Below, in pieces: positions 1-7,057 of a stretch of 20,381 nucleotides of DNA. The notes beneath the pieces are model-generated. The model saw nothing but the letters and a program-made list of their open reading frames with translations, did no database searches and had not been told where the DNA came from. This DNA is from a virus, in the IMG/VR virus record IMGVR_UViG_3300031227_000550, positions 1 through 20,381 of that record. One strand, 5' to 3'. How positions within the stretch are numbered: the stretch's first letter is position 1; each line of letters opens with the position of its first letter. A program made the translations under genes and the position numbers.

Positions 1-249
1 ATTGATTTTCAGAAAAAAGACTTCTTTGAAAACTCTTTTATTCAATTAGCAATGTCTGGAAATCCTCAAGCTATAATTGATGGCAATAAAACACTCAACA
101 AGGATAGAGGTTACGGGCAACAAACACAAGTTAATATGCATTTAGACGACGAGGTTAGTGTGATAACCACAATAAAGAATTTGAAAAAATTATCCTTGGG
201 CACAAAGAAGGAGTTATTATCCGCATTAAGAGAACAAAAAGTAAATTAG
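1..249 (+). CDS. Terminase small subunit, C-terminal part (5' truncated by window)
   Basis: The frame is open from the first base and ends at TAA 247-249, leaving the last 82 residues. The segment around 'IQLAMSGNPQAIIDGNKTLN' has the look of the C-terminal part of small terminase subunits, which recognise the packaging site and hand DNA to the large subunit. Position directly ahead of the large terminase supports this. An ATG at 52 lies inside the conserved segment and is unlikely to be the true start, because the reading continues upstream with coding-like composition (acidic/aromatic 'KKDFFENSFIQLA'). The DNA-binding N-terminal domain lies outside the window, so identity rests on context plus this short motif. 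Confidence 0.65.
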   Translation: MDFQKKDFFENSFIQLAMSGNPQAIIDGNKTLNKDRGYGQQTQVNMHLDDEVSVITTIKNLKKLSLGTKKELLSALREQKVN

Positions 250-275
250 ATGATGTTGTTTTAGATGAGTCTGAA

Positions 276-1709
276 TTGGTAGCCAGCATCACTAAAGAAT
301 CGTTCTATGAATTTGTAAAAGAATTTTGGAGTGAATCTGTAGCAGAACTTTATGTTGATAACTGGCACATCGAGTATCTTTGCAATGAATTTCAAAAAGT
401 AGCAGAGCGTGTGTTTTTAAATCTTCCAAAAGAATATGATTTAGTGATTAACGTTTCTCCCGGTTCTACTAAGTCAGTTATATTCTCAATTATGTCTTTA
501 CCGTGGATATGGGCAAGAAAGCCTTCTGCGAGGTTTATAGGGGCTTCCTATTCAAATCCTTTATCTTTAGATTTATCCAGAAAATCAAGAGACATCATTA
601 AATCTGTTAAATACAGAAAGTGCTTTCCATATATCACATTGAAAAAAGATCAGGACGCTAAAGGTTATTTTGCTAATACAAAAGGTGGTGGGAGATTTGC
701 AACATCAGTAGGCGGCACAGTAACAGGATTCCACGCTCACTTCTTAGGAGGTGATGATTTATTAAACCCAGCAGAAGCATTATCAGAAGTAGAATTAAAA
801 AGTGCAAATACATGGTTATCAGATACACTCCTTCAGAGAAAAGTAAATCAGACTATGACACCTTTTATTCTGATTATGCAAAGACTACATCAAGATGATG
901 CTACAATGCATACAATTAACCTCGCCAAGTCTGCACAACGATCAGAAATAGCACAAGGAAATCCAAATGCAAAATTAAAAGTAAGGCATATTTGCATCCC
1001 AGCAGAATTAACCGAGAACATCAAACCAAAAGAACTAACTAAGTATTATAAAAACAATCTAATGGATCCAGTCAGGTTACCTACTACTGTTTTAAATGAA
1101 AAGAAAGCAGCGGGTGATTATATGTATTCTGGCCAGTATTTACAACATCCAGTTCCATTAGGTGGAGGCATGTTTAAGACAGACTTATTCGATGTAGTAA
1201 ACCCCCCATATCCTATGGTTAGATTAGTTCGGTATTGGGATAAAGCAGGAACACAAGGTGGGGGATGTTATACAGTAGGATTGCTTATGGGCATCGACAA
1301 ATTTAAAAAGTATTGGGTCTTAGATGTTATTAGAGTTCAATTGGATTCTGCAAGAAGAGAAAATGTTATAAAACAAACAGCAAATATAGATGGCCGAAAT
1401 GTAATAGTAGGCATAGAACAAGAACCCGGTAGTGGCGGAAAAGAATCAGCAGAGAACACAGTAAGGAATTTAGCAGGATTTAAAGTATACGTAGAACGCC
1501 CTACAGGAGATAAAGCATTCAGAGCAGATCCTTATTCAGTACAAGTTAATAATAACAATGTAGGTATGAAGCCAGCAGAGTGGAATTTGGATTATATAAA
1601 TGAGCTAAAATATTTTCCTCTTTCAACATATAAAGATCAGGTGGACAGTAGCAGTGGGGCGTTTAACAAACTCGTTAAAGGCGGTAACTTTATAGGAGCA
1701 TTGAGATGA
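276..1709 (+). CDS. terL: Terminase large subunit (packaging ATPase/nuclease)
   Basis: A 477-aa packaging motor. Visible in order: N-terminal adaptor segment 'ESFYEFVKEFW' (8-18), deviant Walker A-like loop 'SPGSTKS' (61-67), Walker B-like 'HFLGGDD' (155-161), coupling-type motif 'ILIMQRLHQDD' (198-208), and an RNase H-like nuclease with acidic positions at D322 ('RYWDKAG'), E381 ('VGIEQEPGSGG') and the D412-D418 area. Length fits the family. The start is uncertain: the only standard start codon before the conserved region is TTG 276 with a poor ribosome site. The same frame is open back to 159 inside the small terminase gene, with a good GAAGGAG at 207-213 but only ATT/ATC codons after it. 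Translation may be coupled to the upstream gene. Function is secure, start is not. Confidence 0.92.
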   Translation: MVASITKESFYEFVKEFWSESVAELYVDNWHIEYLCNEFQKVAERVFLNLPKEYDLVINVSPGSTKSVIFSIMSLPWIWARKPSARFIGASYSNPLSLDLSRKSRDIIKSVKYRKCFPYITLKKDQDAKGYFANTKGGGRFATSVGGTVTGFHAHFLGGDDLLNPAEALSEVELKSANTWLSDTLLQRKVNQTMTPFILIMQRLHQDDATMHTINLAKSAQRSEIAQGNPNAKLKVRHICIPAELTENIKPKELTKYYKNNLMDPVRLPTTVLNEKKAAGDYMYSGQYLQHPVPLGGGMFKTDLFDVVNPPYPMVRLVRYWDKAGTQGGGCYTVGLLMGIDKFKKYWVLDVIRVQLDSARRENVIKQTANIDGRNVIVGIEQEPGSGGKESAENTVRNLAGFKVYVERPTGDKAFRADPYSVQVNNNNVGMKPAEWNLDYINELKYFPLSTYKDQVDSSSGAFNKLVKGGNFIGALR

Positions 1710-1864
1710 AGAAACTCACAGGATTATTTATGATTGCAGTAGGCCTCATGGTGGGTTTGATTTGTCCAGAGATCATAGGAGAATCTTGTTTAATCAGTAT
1801 TTTAGGTATAGGTATTACAGTAGCAGGTTTATTATTAACATGGAAAGCGGAGCAATTAAGATAA
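1706..1864 (+). CDS. 52-aa membrane mini-protein, two predicted TM helices
   Basis: ATG 1706 overlaps the large terminase stop (ATGA) and has AGGAG at 1694-1698, 7 nt upstream, so it looks like a real translationally coupled gene. The product starts 'MKKLTGLFMIAVGLMVGLIC', has a short turn containing Pro-Glu and Gly-Glu, then a second hydrophobic stretch 'LISILGIGITVAGLLLTW', and ends in a charged 'KAEQLR'. That is a two-helix hairpin placing both ends on the same face. I do not recognise a family. Small membrane proteins in phages include holins, superinfection-exclusion factors and unknowns. The position between terminase and portal gives no functional hint. Confidence 0.6.
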   Translation: MKKLTGLFMIAVGLMVGLICPEIIGESCLISILGIGITVAGLLLTWKAEQLR

Positions 1865-1887
1865 TAAAAAATAAGAAAGGAAAGCAA

Positions 1888-2238
1888 ATGAGTGAACAGA
1901 AAGACAATATGATTAACGTGGTGCAAGTAACATTTTTCGATGGAGTAAAATACTCTTACAGAACAGATAAGCCAATGGGGGAAGTGCGACTTAGTGATAT
2001 AATAAAACAGAAAAAAGGATCTTACCAATCACTGTCATTAAGACAACGCAGGGCTTTAGAAATAAAACACATAAATGGGAAAGCCTCTATCTGCATATCT
2101 AAACAAGTAAAAATGACCGAATCTGAATATTATAAAAATCCAGCAGTAAAAGCAATGGGAGTTAAAGATGAGCAAAAAGAAACTAAAACGGGACCAGTCT
2201 TTACAAATATCAAATCAACAATTAGTGAAGAACACTAA
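1888..2238 (+). CDS. Hypothetical protein, 116 aa
   Basis: I place the start at ATG 1888 because AAGAAAGGAAAG (1873-1884) lies just upstream and the sequence from there ('MSEQKDNMINVVQVTFFDG') looks coding, whereas an earlier in-frame ATG at 1762 would run through the 52-aa membrane gene. The protein is soluble and Lys-rich, opening with a beta-type segment ('VVQVTFFDGVKYSYRTD') and then 'LSDIIKQKKGSYQSLSLRQRRALE'. The last 71 nt overlap the portal gene in another frame, an unusually long overlap for this operon. No recognised family. Confidence 0.55.
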   Translation: MSEQKDNMINVVQVTFFDGVKYSYRTDKPMGEVRLSDIIKQKKGSYQSLSLRQRRALEIKHINGKASICISKQVKMTESEYYKNPAVKAMGVKDEQKETKTGPVFTNIKSTISEEH

Positions 2239-3649
2239 TCTATCACCAGAATCGAAAATGACATTAAACCAAATGTCAGAAGATGCAATGGTGCAGAACG
2301 TCCAATTATTCCGCAGTGAGCTAGTGAGTCAACTTATGAATCCCGGAAAGGATATAAACTACTCTTGCGGTTATCCAGACACTATTACTAAGACAGCATA
2401 TAAAAAGATATATGATCGTGAGGGCATAGCAACACGTGTTGTTAATGTTCTTCCGACTGAAAGTTGGGTGCAGAATCCAGTTATTATCGAAGATGAAGAA
2501 ACAAAAGAAACAGAGTTTGAGAAAATATGGAAAGATTTAAATCGTGAAAAGCATATACTTTCGTATATGCTGAGAATTGATGTCTTGTCTGGAATAGGTG
2601 AATATGGTTTACTGCTGTTGGGCATTAGCGATGGATTATCATTAGTAAAACCAGTTGCAGGTATAGATGAAAAGACTGGAGATTCATCTGGGAATAATGA
2701 TTATGAATTGTTGTATTTAAAACCTTTTGATGAGAGTACAGTTGAAATAAAAACAAAAGAAGCTGACATTACATCTAAAAGGTTCGGTTTACCAACGATG
2801 TACACAATACAAATGGAGGCCATGGAATCTGGTGGTTCTACTATAACAACAATTGATGTGCATTGGACAAGAACAATACACATTGCAGATAACCGGCAGA
2901 CTTCTGAGATTAGAGGTATGCCAAGAATGCAGAATGTGTATAATCGTTTATTGGATATTAGAAAAATAGTGTCTGGTTCTGGTGAGATGTTTTGGAAAGG
3001 TGCTTTTCCCGGTTATGCTTTTGAAGTGGATGCAGATAATACAGGCACAATTGACACGGATAGTGTGAAAGAAGGATTTAATGATTATTCATCTGGTATG
3101 CAAAGATATTTACTATTGCAAGGCATGAAAGCAAAATCTTTAGATGCGCAAGCGGTTAATCCAAAGGACCATCTTGATGCTCAGATTCGGTATATTGCAT
3201 TGACGTTAGGTATTCCATATCGAGTATTTATGGGCACAGAGCAAGGCGTATTAGCAGGTGAGCAAGATGCAGAAGCATGGAACAACAGAAGAAATAAAAG
3301 ACGAGAGGATTATATAACACCATTTATTATTCGGCCTGTGATTGACTACTTTATAGGTTTAGGTATACTGCCAGAACCAGTTGATTCCTACGAAGTAGAA
3401 TGGCCAGATATTCAAGCACCATCAGAAGAGGAGGTTGCCACTGTCGCAGATAAAAAGACCACAGCATTAGCAAAGTATGTAGGTGGTTCTGTGGATGCTT
3501 TAATTGATCCTAAGAACTTTTTAATGAAGATTATGCAAATGAGTGAGGAGGAAGCAGATGCAATAGGCACCAAAGCGTTAGAAAGAATTGCTGATAGGGT
3601 AGAAGATGGACCAGCAAATACTAAAACAGAAGGAGATGATGATGAGTAG
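2168..3649 (+). CDS. Portal protein, DUF1073-type
   Basis: A 493-aa protein forming the dodecameric DNA entry/exit channel at the capsid vertex. Recognisable blocks are 'YDREGIATRVVNVLPTESW' near residues 80-100, the 'GIGEYGLLLLGISDG' strand region, 'LKPFDESTVEI', 'VHWTRTIHIADN' and the well conserved 'LGIPYRVFMGTEQGVLAGEQ' segment around 350-370 leading into the tunnel helix and crown. These match the DUF1073 family of phage portals (PF06381, which to my recollection now carries an Acb1-like N-terminal name in Pfam). Start ATG 2168 is supported by GGGAG at 2157-2161. It lies inside the previous gene. The C terminus is acidic. Confidence 0.9.
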   Translation: MSKKKLKRDQSLQISNQQLVKNTNLSPESKMTLNQMSEDAMVQNVQLFRSELVSQLMNPGKDINYSCGYPDTITKTAYKKIYDREGIATRVVNVLPTESWVQNPVIIEDEETKETEFEKIWKDLNREKHILSYMLRIDVLSGIGEYGLLLLGISDGLSLVKPVAGIDEKTGDSSGNNDYELLYLKPFDESTVEIKTKEADITSKRFGLPTMYTIQMEAMESGGSTITTIDVHWTRTIHIADNRQTSEIRGMPRMQNVYNRLLDIRKIVSGSGEMFWKGAFPGYAFEVDADNTGTIDTDSVKEGFNDYSSGMQRYLLLQGMKAKSLDAQAVNPKDHLDAQIRYIALTLGIPYRVFMGTEQGVLAGEQDAEAWNNRRNKRREDYITPFIIRPVIDYFIGLGILPEPVDSYEVEWPDIQAPSEEEVATVADKKTTALAKYVGGSVDALIDPKNFLMKIMQMSEEEADAIGTKALERIADRVEDGPANTKTEGDDDE

Positions 3650-4148
3650 CATGTCATTAGTCAAATGGAGGAGCTCCAATGCCTTGAGACAGCAACTGAT
3701 GGGTGTAGAAATTAGCAATATGTCTAAAGCAATTCTTATGGTAACAGGAATGCATGACCACACGGAGTTTCAATTCTCGCATCGGTATGATTGTGTTTCT
3801 TTTTCTGCGACGATGCAGGATGGTTCTAATTGTGCAAGATTTAAACAGATAGGATATTCGCACCCTCTTAATTGGGACACTATATCAATGTGGATGACTG
3901 AAGCACAAGAGGACAGATGTTATGCAGAAGCAGTTAAATATGATGGTACTCCTTACGACAAGATTGGTGTGTTGAGTTTATCAACAAGATTAGACATTAT
4001 ACAACCAAGAAAAGATAAAGTGTGGTGCAATGAAGTGAGTGGTTATGTGTTAAATGCTGGGTTTGGTTATAATGTATTCGATCTTATAGGAAAGCAACCA
4101 GACCAGATAGGCCCAACAGAAGCCGATATGGTTATAAGAACATTATAA
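3642..4148 (+). CDS. Permuted NlpC/P60 (papain-fold) hydrolase-like protein
   Basis: A 168-aa protein whose motif order fits the circularly permuted papain-like enzymes (YiiX/NlpC-P60 type): 'FSHRYD' supplies a candidate catalytic His (H47), followed by 'VSFSATMQDG' and 'ARFKQIGYSHPLNWD', then 'YDKIGV' (105-110) and 'VWCNEVSGYVL' with candidate nucleophile Cys129. Family members cleave peptide, amide or thioester bonds. I cannot say whether the substrate is peptidoglycan, lipid or a virion protein. The start at 3642 follows AGGAG (3631-3635) by 6 nt and overlaps the portal stop; ATGs at 3636 and 3639 are too close to that site. Sitting between portal and minor head protein, it may be a virion-associated or ejected enzyme (inference). 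Confidence 0.6.
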   Translation: MSSMSLVKWRSSNALRQQLMGVEISNMSKAILMVTGMHDHTEFQFSHRYDCVSFSATMQDGSNCARFKQIGYSHPLNWDTISMWMTEAQEDRCYAEAVKYDGTPYDKIGVLSLSTRLDIIQPRKDKVWCNEVSGYVLNAGFGYNVFDLIGKQPDQIGPTEADMVIRTL

Positions 4149-4186
4149 GCAGCGGCATAATAAAATGTTAAGGGATAGGGAATTAA

Positions 4187-5176
4187 ATGCCTAATCAATT
4201 AAAAGCTGATCCTACCAGAACCACAACATTGAGAAATAGATATGTTGCTGATATGCGTAGGCGATTTAAATCCATAGCAAAAGCATTAACAGAATTGATC
4301 GTAAAAGATGATGCTTTCGGTTTAGACCCATCAACACCATTCACAATCAATCAGCAAGTAGAACGACAAGCATGGCGATTCCAAACAGATTCTCAGAAAG
4401 TCAAATCTTATAGAGTATGGCTGCAAGGTCAAGTAGATGCAAAGATACTAACACAAATAGGAGGTGTCGAAGGTAAGCCATGGACTGCTCAATATTTAGA
4501 ACAGTCATACACTAAAGGAGTGATTCGATCTTACACGGATGTCCATGCAGAATTATTAGCTGCAAACCCTGATTTTTATCAAGGTGGAAAGTCTCAGTTT
4601 TTAAGAGACGCTTTTAATGCTCCTATAACACAGGAGAAGTTACGATTTTTATCTACTCGATCTTTCGACGAATTAAAAGGTATCACTGATGTAATGTCAC
4701 AACAGATGAGCAGAATCATTGCAGATGGATTTGTTAGAGGGACTGGCCCTGCTGGGATAGCGAGAGAACTTCGCAGGAACGTTGTAGGCATCACAAAGCA
4801 ACGGGCCATAGTATTAGCTAGAACCGAAGTGATTGCGGCACATGCAGAGGGTCAGCTTGATAGTTTAGAACGCCTCGGTGTTAAAGAGGTCGGCATACAA
4901 GTCGAATGGTCTACAGCAGGGGATGATCGAGTATGTGAATTATGCGCTCCACTTGAGGGTGTCGTTATGAAGATCGAAGAAGCAAGGGGACTTATACCGA
5001 GGCATCCACAATGCAGATGTGCTTGGATTCCAGCAGACCCGAAACGTAAAGAGGCTGGGCAGTTATGGGATAAGGAAGGCAAAAAAGGAGTTGCAGATTC
5101 AATTCAAGCTGAGAGACCAAAATCTACAGCAAAGCAGGCAAAGAGGGCTTCTGTATGGGTTGGTAAAGAAATTTAA
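4187..5176 (+). CDS. Minor head/morphogenesis protein, SPP1 gp7 / Mu gpF-like
   Basis: A 329-aa protein with the C-terminal hallmark of the Phage_Mu_F/SPP1 gp7 family: 'ARTEVIAAHAEGQLDSLERLG' (211-231), then a metal-ligand-like cluster Cys250-x2-Cys253 and 'PRHPQCRC' (271-278). In SPP1 the homologue binds the portal and stays in the capsid, affecting DNA exit. The N-terminal half is helical and basic. ATG 4187 follows GGGATAGGG at 4172-4180. The C-terminal tail is Lys/Ala rich and stops at 5174-5176. About 100 nt further on there is an orphan acidic reading frame that may be a lost tail of this or another gene. Confidence 0.88.
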   Translation: MPNQLKADPTRTTTLRNRYVADMRRRFKSIAKALTELIVKDDAFGLDPSTPFTINQQVERQAWRFQTDSQKVKSYRVWLQGQVDAKILTQIGGVEGKPWTAQYLEQSYTKGVIRSYTDVHAELLAANPDFYQGGKSQFLRDAFNAPITQEKLRFLSTRSFDELKGITDVMSQQMSRIIADGFVRGTGPAGIARELRRNVVGITKQRAIVLARTEVIAAHAEGQLDSLERLGVKEVGIQVEWSTAGDDRVCELCAPLEGVVMKIEEARGLIPRHPQCRCAWIPADPKRKEAGQLWDKEGKKGVADSIQAERPKSTAKQAKRASVWVGKEI

Positions 5177-5187
5177 TATTTTTTTAA

Positions 5188-5280
5188 AATAGATTTACTA
5201 AAAACGATGAAAATCCAGATAATATAAGTGGCATCAATACAGAAGATACAGCTATTGATCTTGACGATGATGATGAATAA
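5188..5280 (+). pseudogene. Orphan acidic C-terminal coding relic (30 codons, no start)
   Basis: Between the gp7-like stop and the terminator, frame 1 is open from 5188 (after TAA 5185) to TAA 5278-5280. It reads as a plausible protein end, 'NDENPDNISGINTEDTAIDL' followed by Asp/Glu, with purine-first codons typical of coding DNA. There is no ATG, GTG or TTG in frame and no ribosome site. It is in a different frame from the gp7-like gene. I read it as the leftover 3' end of a gene whose front was deleted, or a former extension of the gp7-like protein separated by indels near the T7 run at 5179-5185. It could be chance. Confidence 0.35.
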
Positions 5281-5312
5281 ATCATAACAATATTTTCTTT
5301 TCCTTTAGTATG

Positions 5313-5355
5313 ATAGGGCAATCGGTATACAAAAGCCGGTTGTCCTATTTTTTTT
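5313..5355 (+). terminator. Rho-independent terminator closing the packaging/portal operon
   Basis: A 13-bp stem pairs 5313-5325 (ATAGGGCAATCGG) with 5336-5348 (CCGGTTGTCCTAT), containing two G-U pairs and a 10-nt loop, followed by an eight-T run at 5348-5355. This is a textbook intrinsic terminator on the + strand, located 136 nt after the gp7-like gene and before the promoter region of the capsid genes. Confidence 0.9.
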
Positions 5356-5373
5356 ATCTTTTATTTAAATTTA

Positions 5374-5402
5374 TTTACACACCCTTAAAATATATATATA
5401 AC
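5374..5402 (+). promoter_or_regulatory. Candidate sigma70-type promoter
   Basis: TTTACA at 5374-5379 and TATAAC at 5397-5402 are separated by 17 nt, the optimal spacing. It lies just after the terminator and about 200 nt ahead of the protease/scaffold gene, which would give a long 5' leader. In such AT-rich DNA a match like this can occur by chance. Confidence 0.4.
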
Positions 5403-5560
5403 ACAACCTCAGCTATTGTTATATGCACTTGATATGCTAATATAATAGCTAAATAACAACAACTCTTCAGTATATATACAAATCTTATACATTTCTTGAA
5501 TTTTACACGAACCTCTCTGCACTTTTTCTGTGGCTACCCTTTATTTCAGCAAAAGTAATG

Positions 5561-5566
5561 TATAAT
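5561..5566 (+). promoter_or_regulatory. Candidate -10 box (TATAAT) proximal to the capsid operon
   Basis: A consensus TATAAT preceded directly by TG ('AATGTATAAT'), about 38 nt ahead of ATG 5604, which would give a leader of roughly 30 nt including GGAG. No good -35 is present (TTTATT at 5540-5545 leaves only 15 nt), so this is a competing candidate to the one at 5374. Confidence 0.35.
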
Positions 5567-5603
5567 TTCAATAGTCTAATAACGTTTATTGGAGATTATT
5601 GAA

Positions 5604-7019
5604 ATGCTGCAAAGAATCATAGCAAATGTAGATGGGCTTGTCCGCAATGACACTATGGAGGGTAAACCCTTTATGGTTGTTCCAGTAGTTATGGTAGTTG
5701 AGGGTGTATTGCATGCAAATGAAGGCCCACTTCTTTACCCCGCCGAGGAATTAAGCAAAGTCCCTGTTATCTGGAATGCTAAACCTGTTATTGTTTATCA
5801 CCCAGATGTTGACGAACCTACTGCTTGCACTCCTGCTATTCTCACAAACCGCAAAGTTGGTGTGCTTATGAATACTAAGTTCGAGGATGGTAAATTAAAA
5901 GCAGAAGCATGGATTGAACCAGATCGAGCTGCTGCAGTAGATAATAGAGTTGTTGAGGCTATCGATAAAAAAGAAGTAATGGAATTATCAACTGGTTTAT
6001 TTTTAGATGTAGACAAAACATCTGGTACATTTAACGGTATTGATTATATAGGCATTGCCCGCAATTACCGACCAGACCATTTAGCATTACTACCAGATCA
6101 AGTTGGGGCATCTTCTATTGCAGATGGTGCTGGTTTTTTAAGATTGAATGCAGCAGGGGACAGCTTGACTTTATCATTGAAAGACTTATCTGATGATAAA
6201 AAGAAATGGATGCAAGCAAACAAAAAGCAAATCTTTAAAACCATTTCTAATGAGTTGAGTTTTGATGATACTCGACAAATACTATATTCCCTTTTACAAA
6301 CTTCAAAAGGCGACGATGCAGATTTTTGGATTGAAGAGACTTATGAAGATTTCTTTATATACGAACAGGATGGAAGTTTTTTCAAACAAGAATATGAGGA
6401 GATTGATAATGTTGTAGGATTAAAAGGTTTACCAACAGCAGTAAGTAAACAGGTATCATACGAGCCTGTTACAAATAAAAGTGTAAAAAACAGAAAGGAT
6501 AATGAGATGAAACTTGAAAAAATTGTAACTGCACTAATTGAAAATGAGGCTACTCATTGGACCGAAGAGGACAAAGACACTCTTATGGCAATGAACAAAG
6601 AAGTGTTGGAGAAAATGATACCCATCGTTAAAGAACCTGAATCTGTAGTGAACAAAGACGACAACTCTGTTGGGGCGACAGATGTAGTGGTCAATAAAGT
6701 ACAGCCTATCCCAACAGCCGAAGAGTATATTTTAAGTGCTCCTCCTGAGATTCAAGCCGTGTTGAAAAACTCTTTAGCAACACATAATGTTGAGAAAACA
6801 AAAATGATCAACATCATCACTAAGAATGAGAACAACACATTTACGGAAGAATTCCTTCGAACAAAGGATCTTGAAGAGCTTACGAATATTGCAAATCTGT
6901 CTCAGAGCAAAGAGGAGATTGCAATTAACAAGCGATTTAATTATGCTGGACAAGGTGATCCTGCAAACGTAAGTAATCACGATCAAGAGCCTATGTCTGA
7001 CCCAGAACAGACATACTAA
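5604..7019 (+). CDS. DUF2213-type prohead protease fused to scaffold
   Basis: A 471-aa protein. Residues about 20-180 are the DUF2213 module: 'MVVPVVMVVEGVLHANEGPL', 'PVIVYHPDVD' (61-70), 'VMELSTGLFLDVD' (125-137, candidate nucleophile Ser129) and 'RPDHLALLPDQVGASSIADG' (156-175, candidate His159). That His/Ser pattern resembles herpes/HK97-type assembly proteases. The C-terminal half (about 300-471) is charged and helical, like a scaffold. Start ATG 5604 has GGAG 9 nt upstream; an in-frame TTG at 5589 would lie ahead of that ribosome site and is rejected. Context just before the decoration and capsid genes fits a self-cleaving scaffold-protease. A nested start at 6507 probably yields free scaffold. 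Confidence 0.8.
   Translation: MLQRIIANVDGLVRNDTMEGKPFMVVPVVMVVEGVLHANEGPLLYPAEELSKVPVIWNAKPVIVYHPDVDEPTACTPAILTNRKVGVLMNTKFEDGKLKAEAWIEPDRAAAVDNRVVEAIDKKEVMELSTGLFLDVDKTSGTFNGIDYIGIARNYRPDHLALLPDQVGASSIADGAGFLRLNAAGDSLTLSLKDLSDDKKKWMQANKKQIFKTISNELSFDDTRQILYSLLQTSKGDDADFWIEETYEDFFIYEQDGSFFKQEYEEIDNVVGLKGLPTAVSKQVSYEPVTNKSVKNRKDNEMKLEKIVTALIENEATHWTEEDKDTLMAMNKEVLEKMIPIVKEPESVVNKDDNSVGATDVVVNKVQPIPTAEEYILSAPPEIQAVLKNSLATHNVEKTKMINIITKNENNTFTEEFLRTKDLEELTNIANLSQSKEEIAINKRFNYAGQGDPANVSNHDQEPMSDPEQTY
6507..7019 (+). CDS. Nested in-frame scaffold protein (internal start)
   Basis: ATG 6507 is in frame with the protease gene (codon 302) and has AAAGGA at 6494-6499, 7 nt upstream, within 'AGAAAGGATAATGAG'. 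This closely matches the ribosome sites of the next two capsid genes. The 170-aa product would start 'MKLEKIVTALIENEATHW' and is acidic, Gln/Asn/Glu rich and helical, as scaffolds are. Lambda makes scaffold Nu3 in the same way from inside the protease gene C. Initiation here is inferred from sequence only. Confidence 0.55.
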   Translation: MKLEKIVTALIENEATHWTEEDKDTLMAMNKEVLEKMIPIVKEPESVVNKDDNSVGATDVVVNKVQPIPTAEEYILSAPPEIQAVLKNSLATHNVEKTKMINIITKNENNTFTEEFLRTKDLEELTNIANLSQSKEEIAINKRFNYAGQGDPANVSNHDQEPMSDPEQTY

Positions 7020-7034
7020 AAAACAAAATAATAG

Positions 7035-7049
7035 TTTAAAACGAAAGGA
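7035..7049 (+). promoter_or_regulatory. Translation leader, copy 1 (TTTAAAACGAAAGGA)
   Basis: A 15-nt element with Shine-Dalgarno core AAAGGA ahead of the decoration gene. An identical 15-mer precedes the major capsid gene at 7522-7536. Confidence 0.6.
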
Positions 7050-7057
7050 TATAAAAG

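Larger units (their letters stand above)
5356..5603 (+). promoter_or_regulatory. AT-rich intergenic promoter region of the capsid operon
   Basis: No gene is visible in this 248-nt stretch after the terminator. It holds three -10-like boxes (TATAAC 5397, TATAAT 5441, TATAAT 5561), a 7-bp inverted repeat AGCTATT/AATAGCT (5411-5417 and 5444-5450) and a direct repeat ATATGC at 5421 and 5432 (11-bp phase, one helical turn) lying just ahead of the middle box. It ends in the ribosome site GGAG 5591-5594 of the next gene. Because an intrinsic terminator precedes it, at least one promoter for the very highly expressed capsid genes is expected here. Confidence 0.6.

Noticed and set aside
1762-1887. Upstream extension of the 116-aa gene to ATG 1762
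   Set aside because: No ribosome site, overlaps the membrane mini-gene in another frame, and the clear AAGAAAGGAAAG precedes ATG 1888.
5162-5190. Frameshift joining the gp7-like gene to the downstream acidic frame
   Set aside because: No heptamer in the X XXY YYZ register before TAA 5174, and the target frame has stops at 5164 and 5185, so no single shift connects them.
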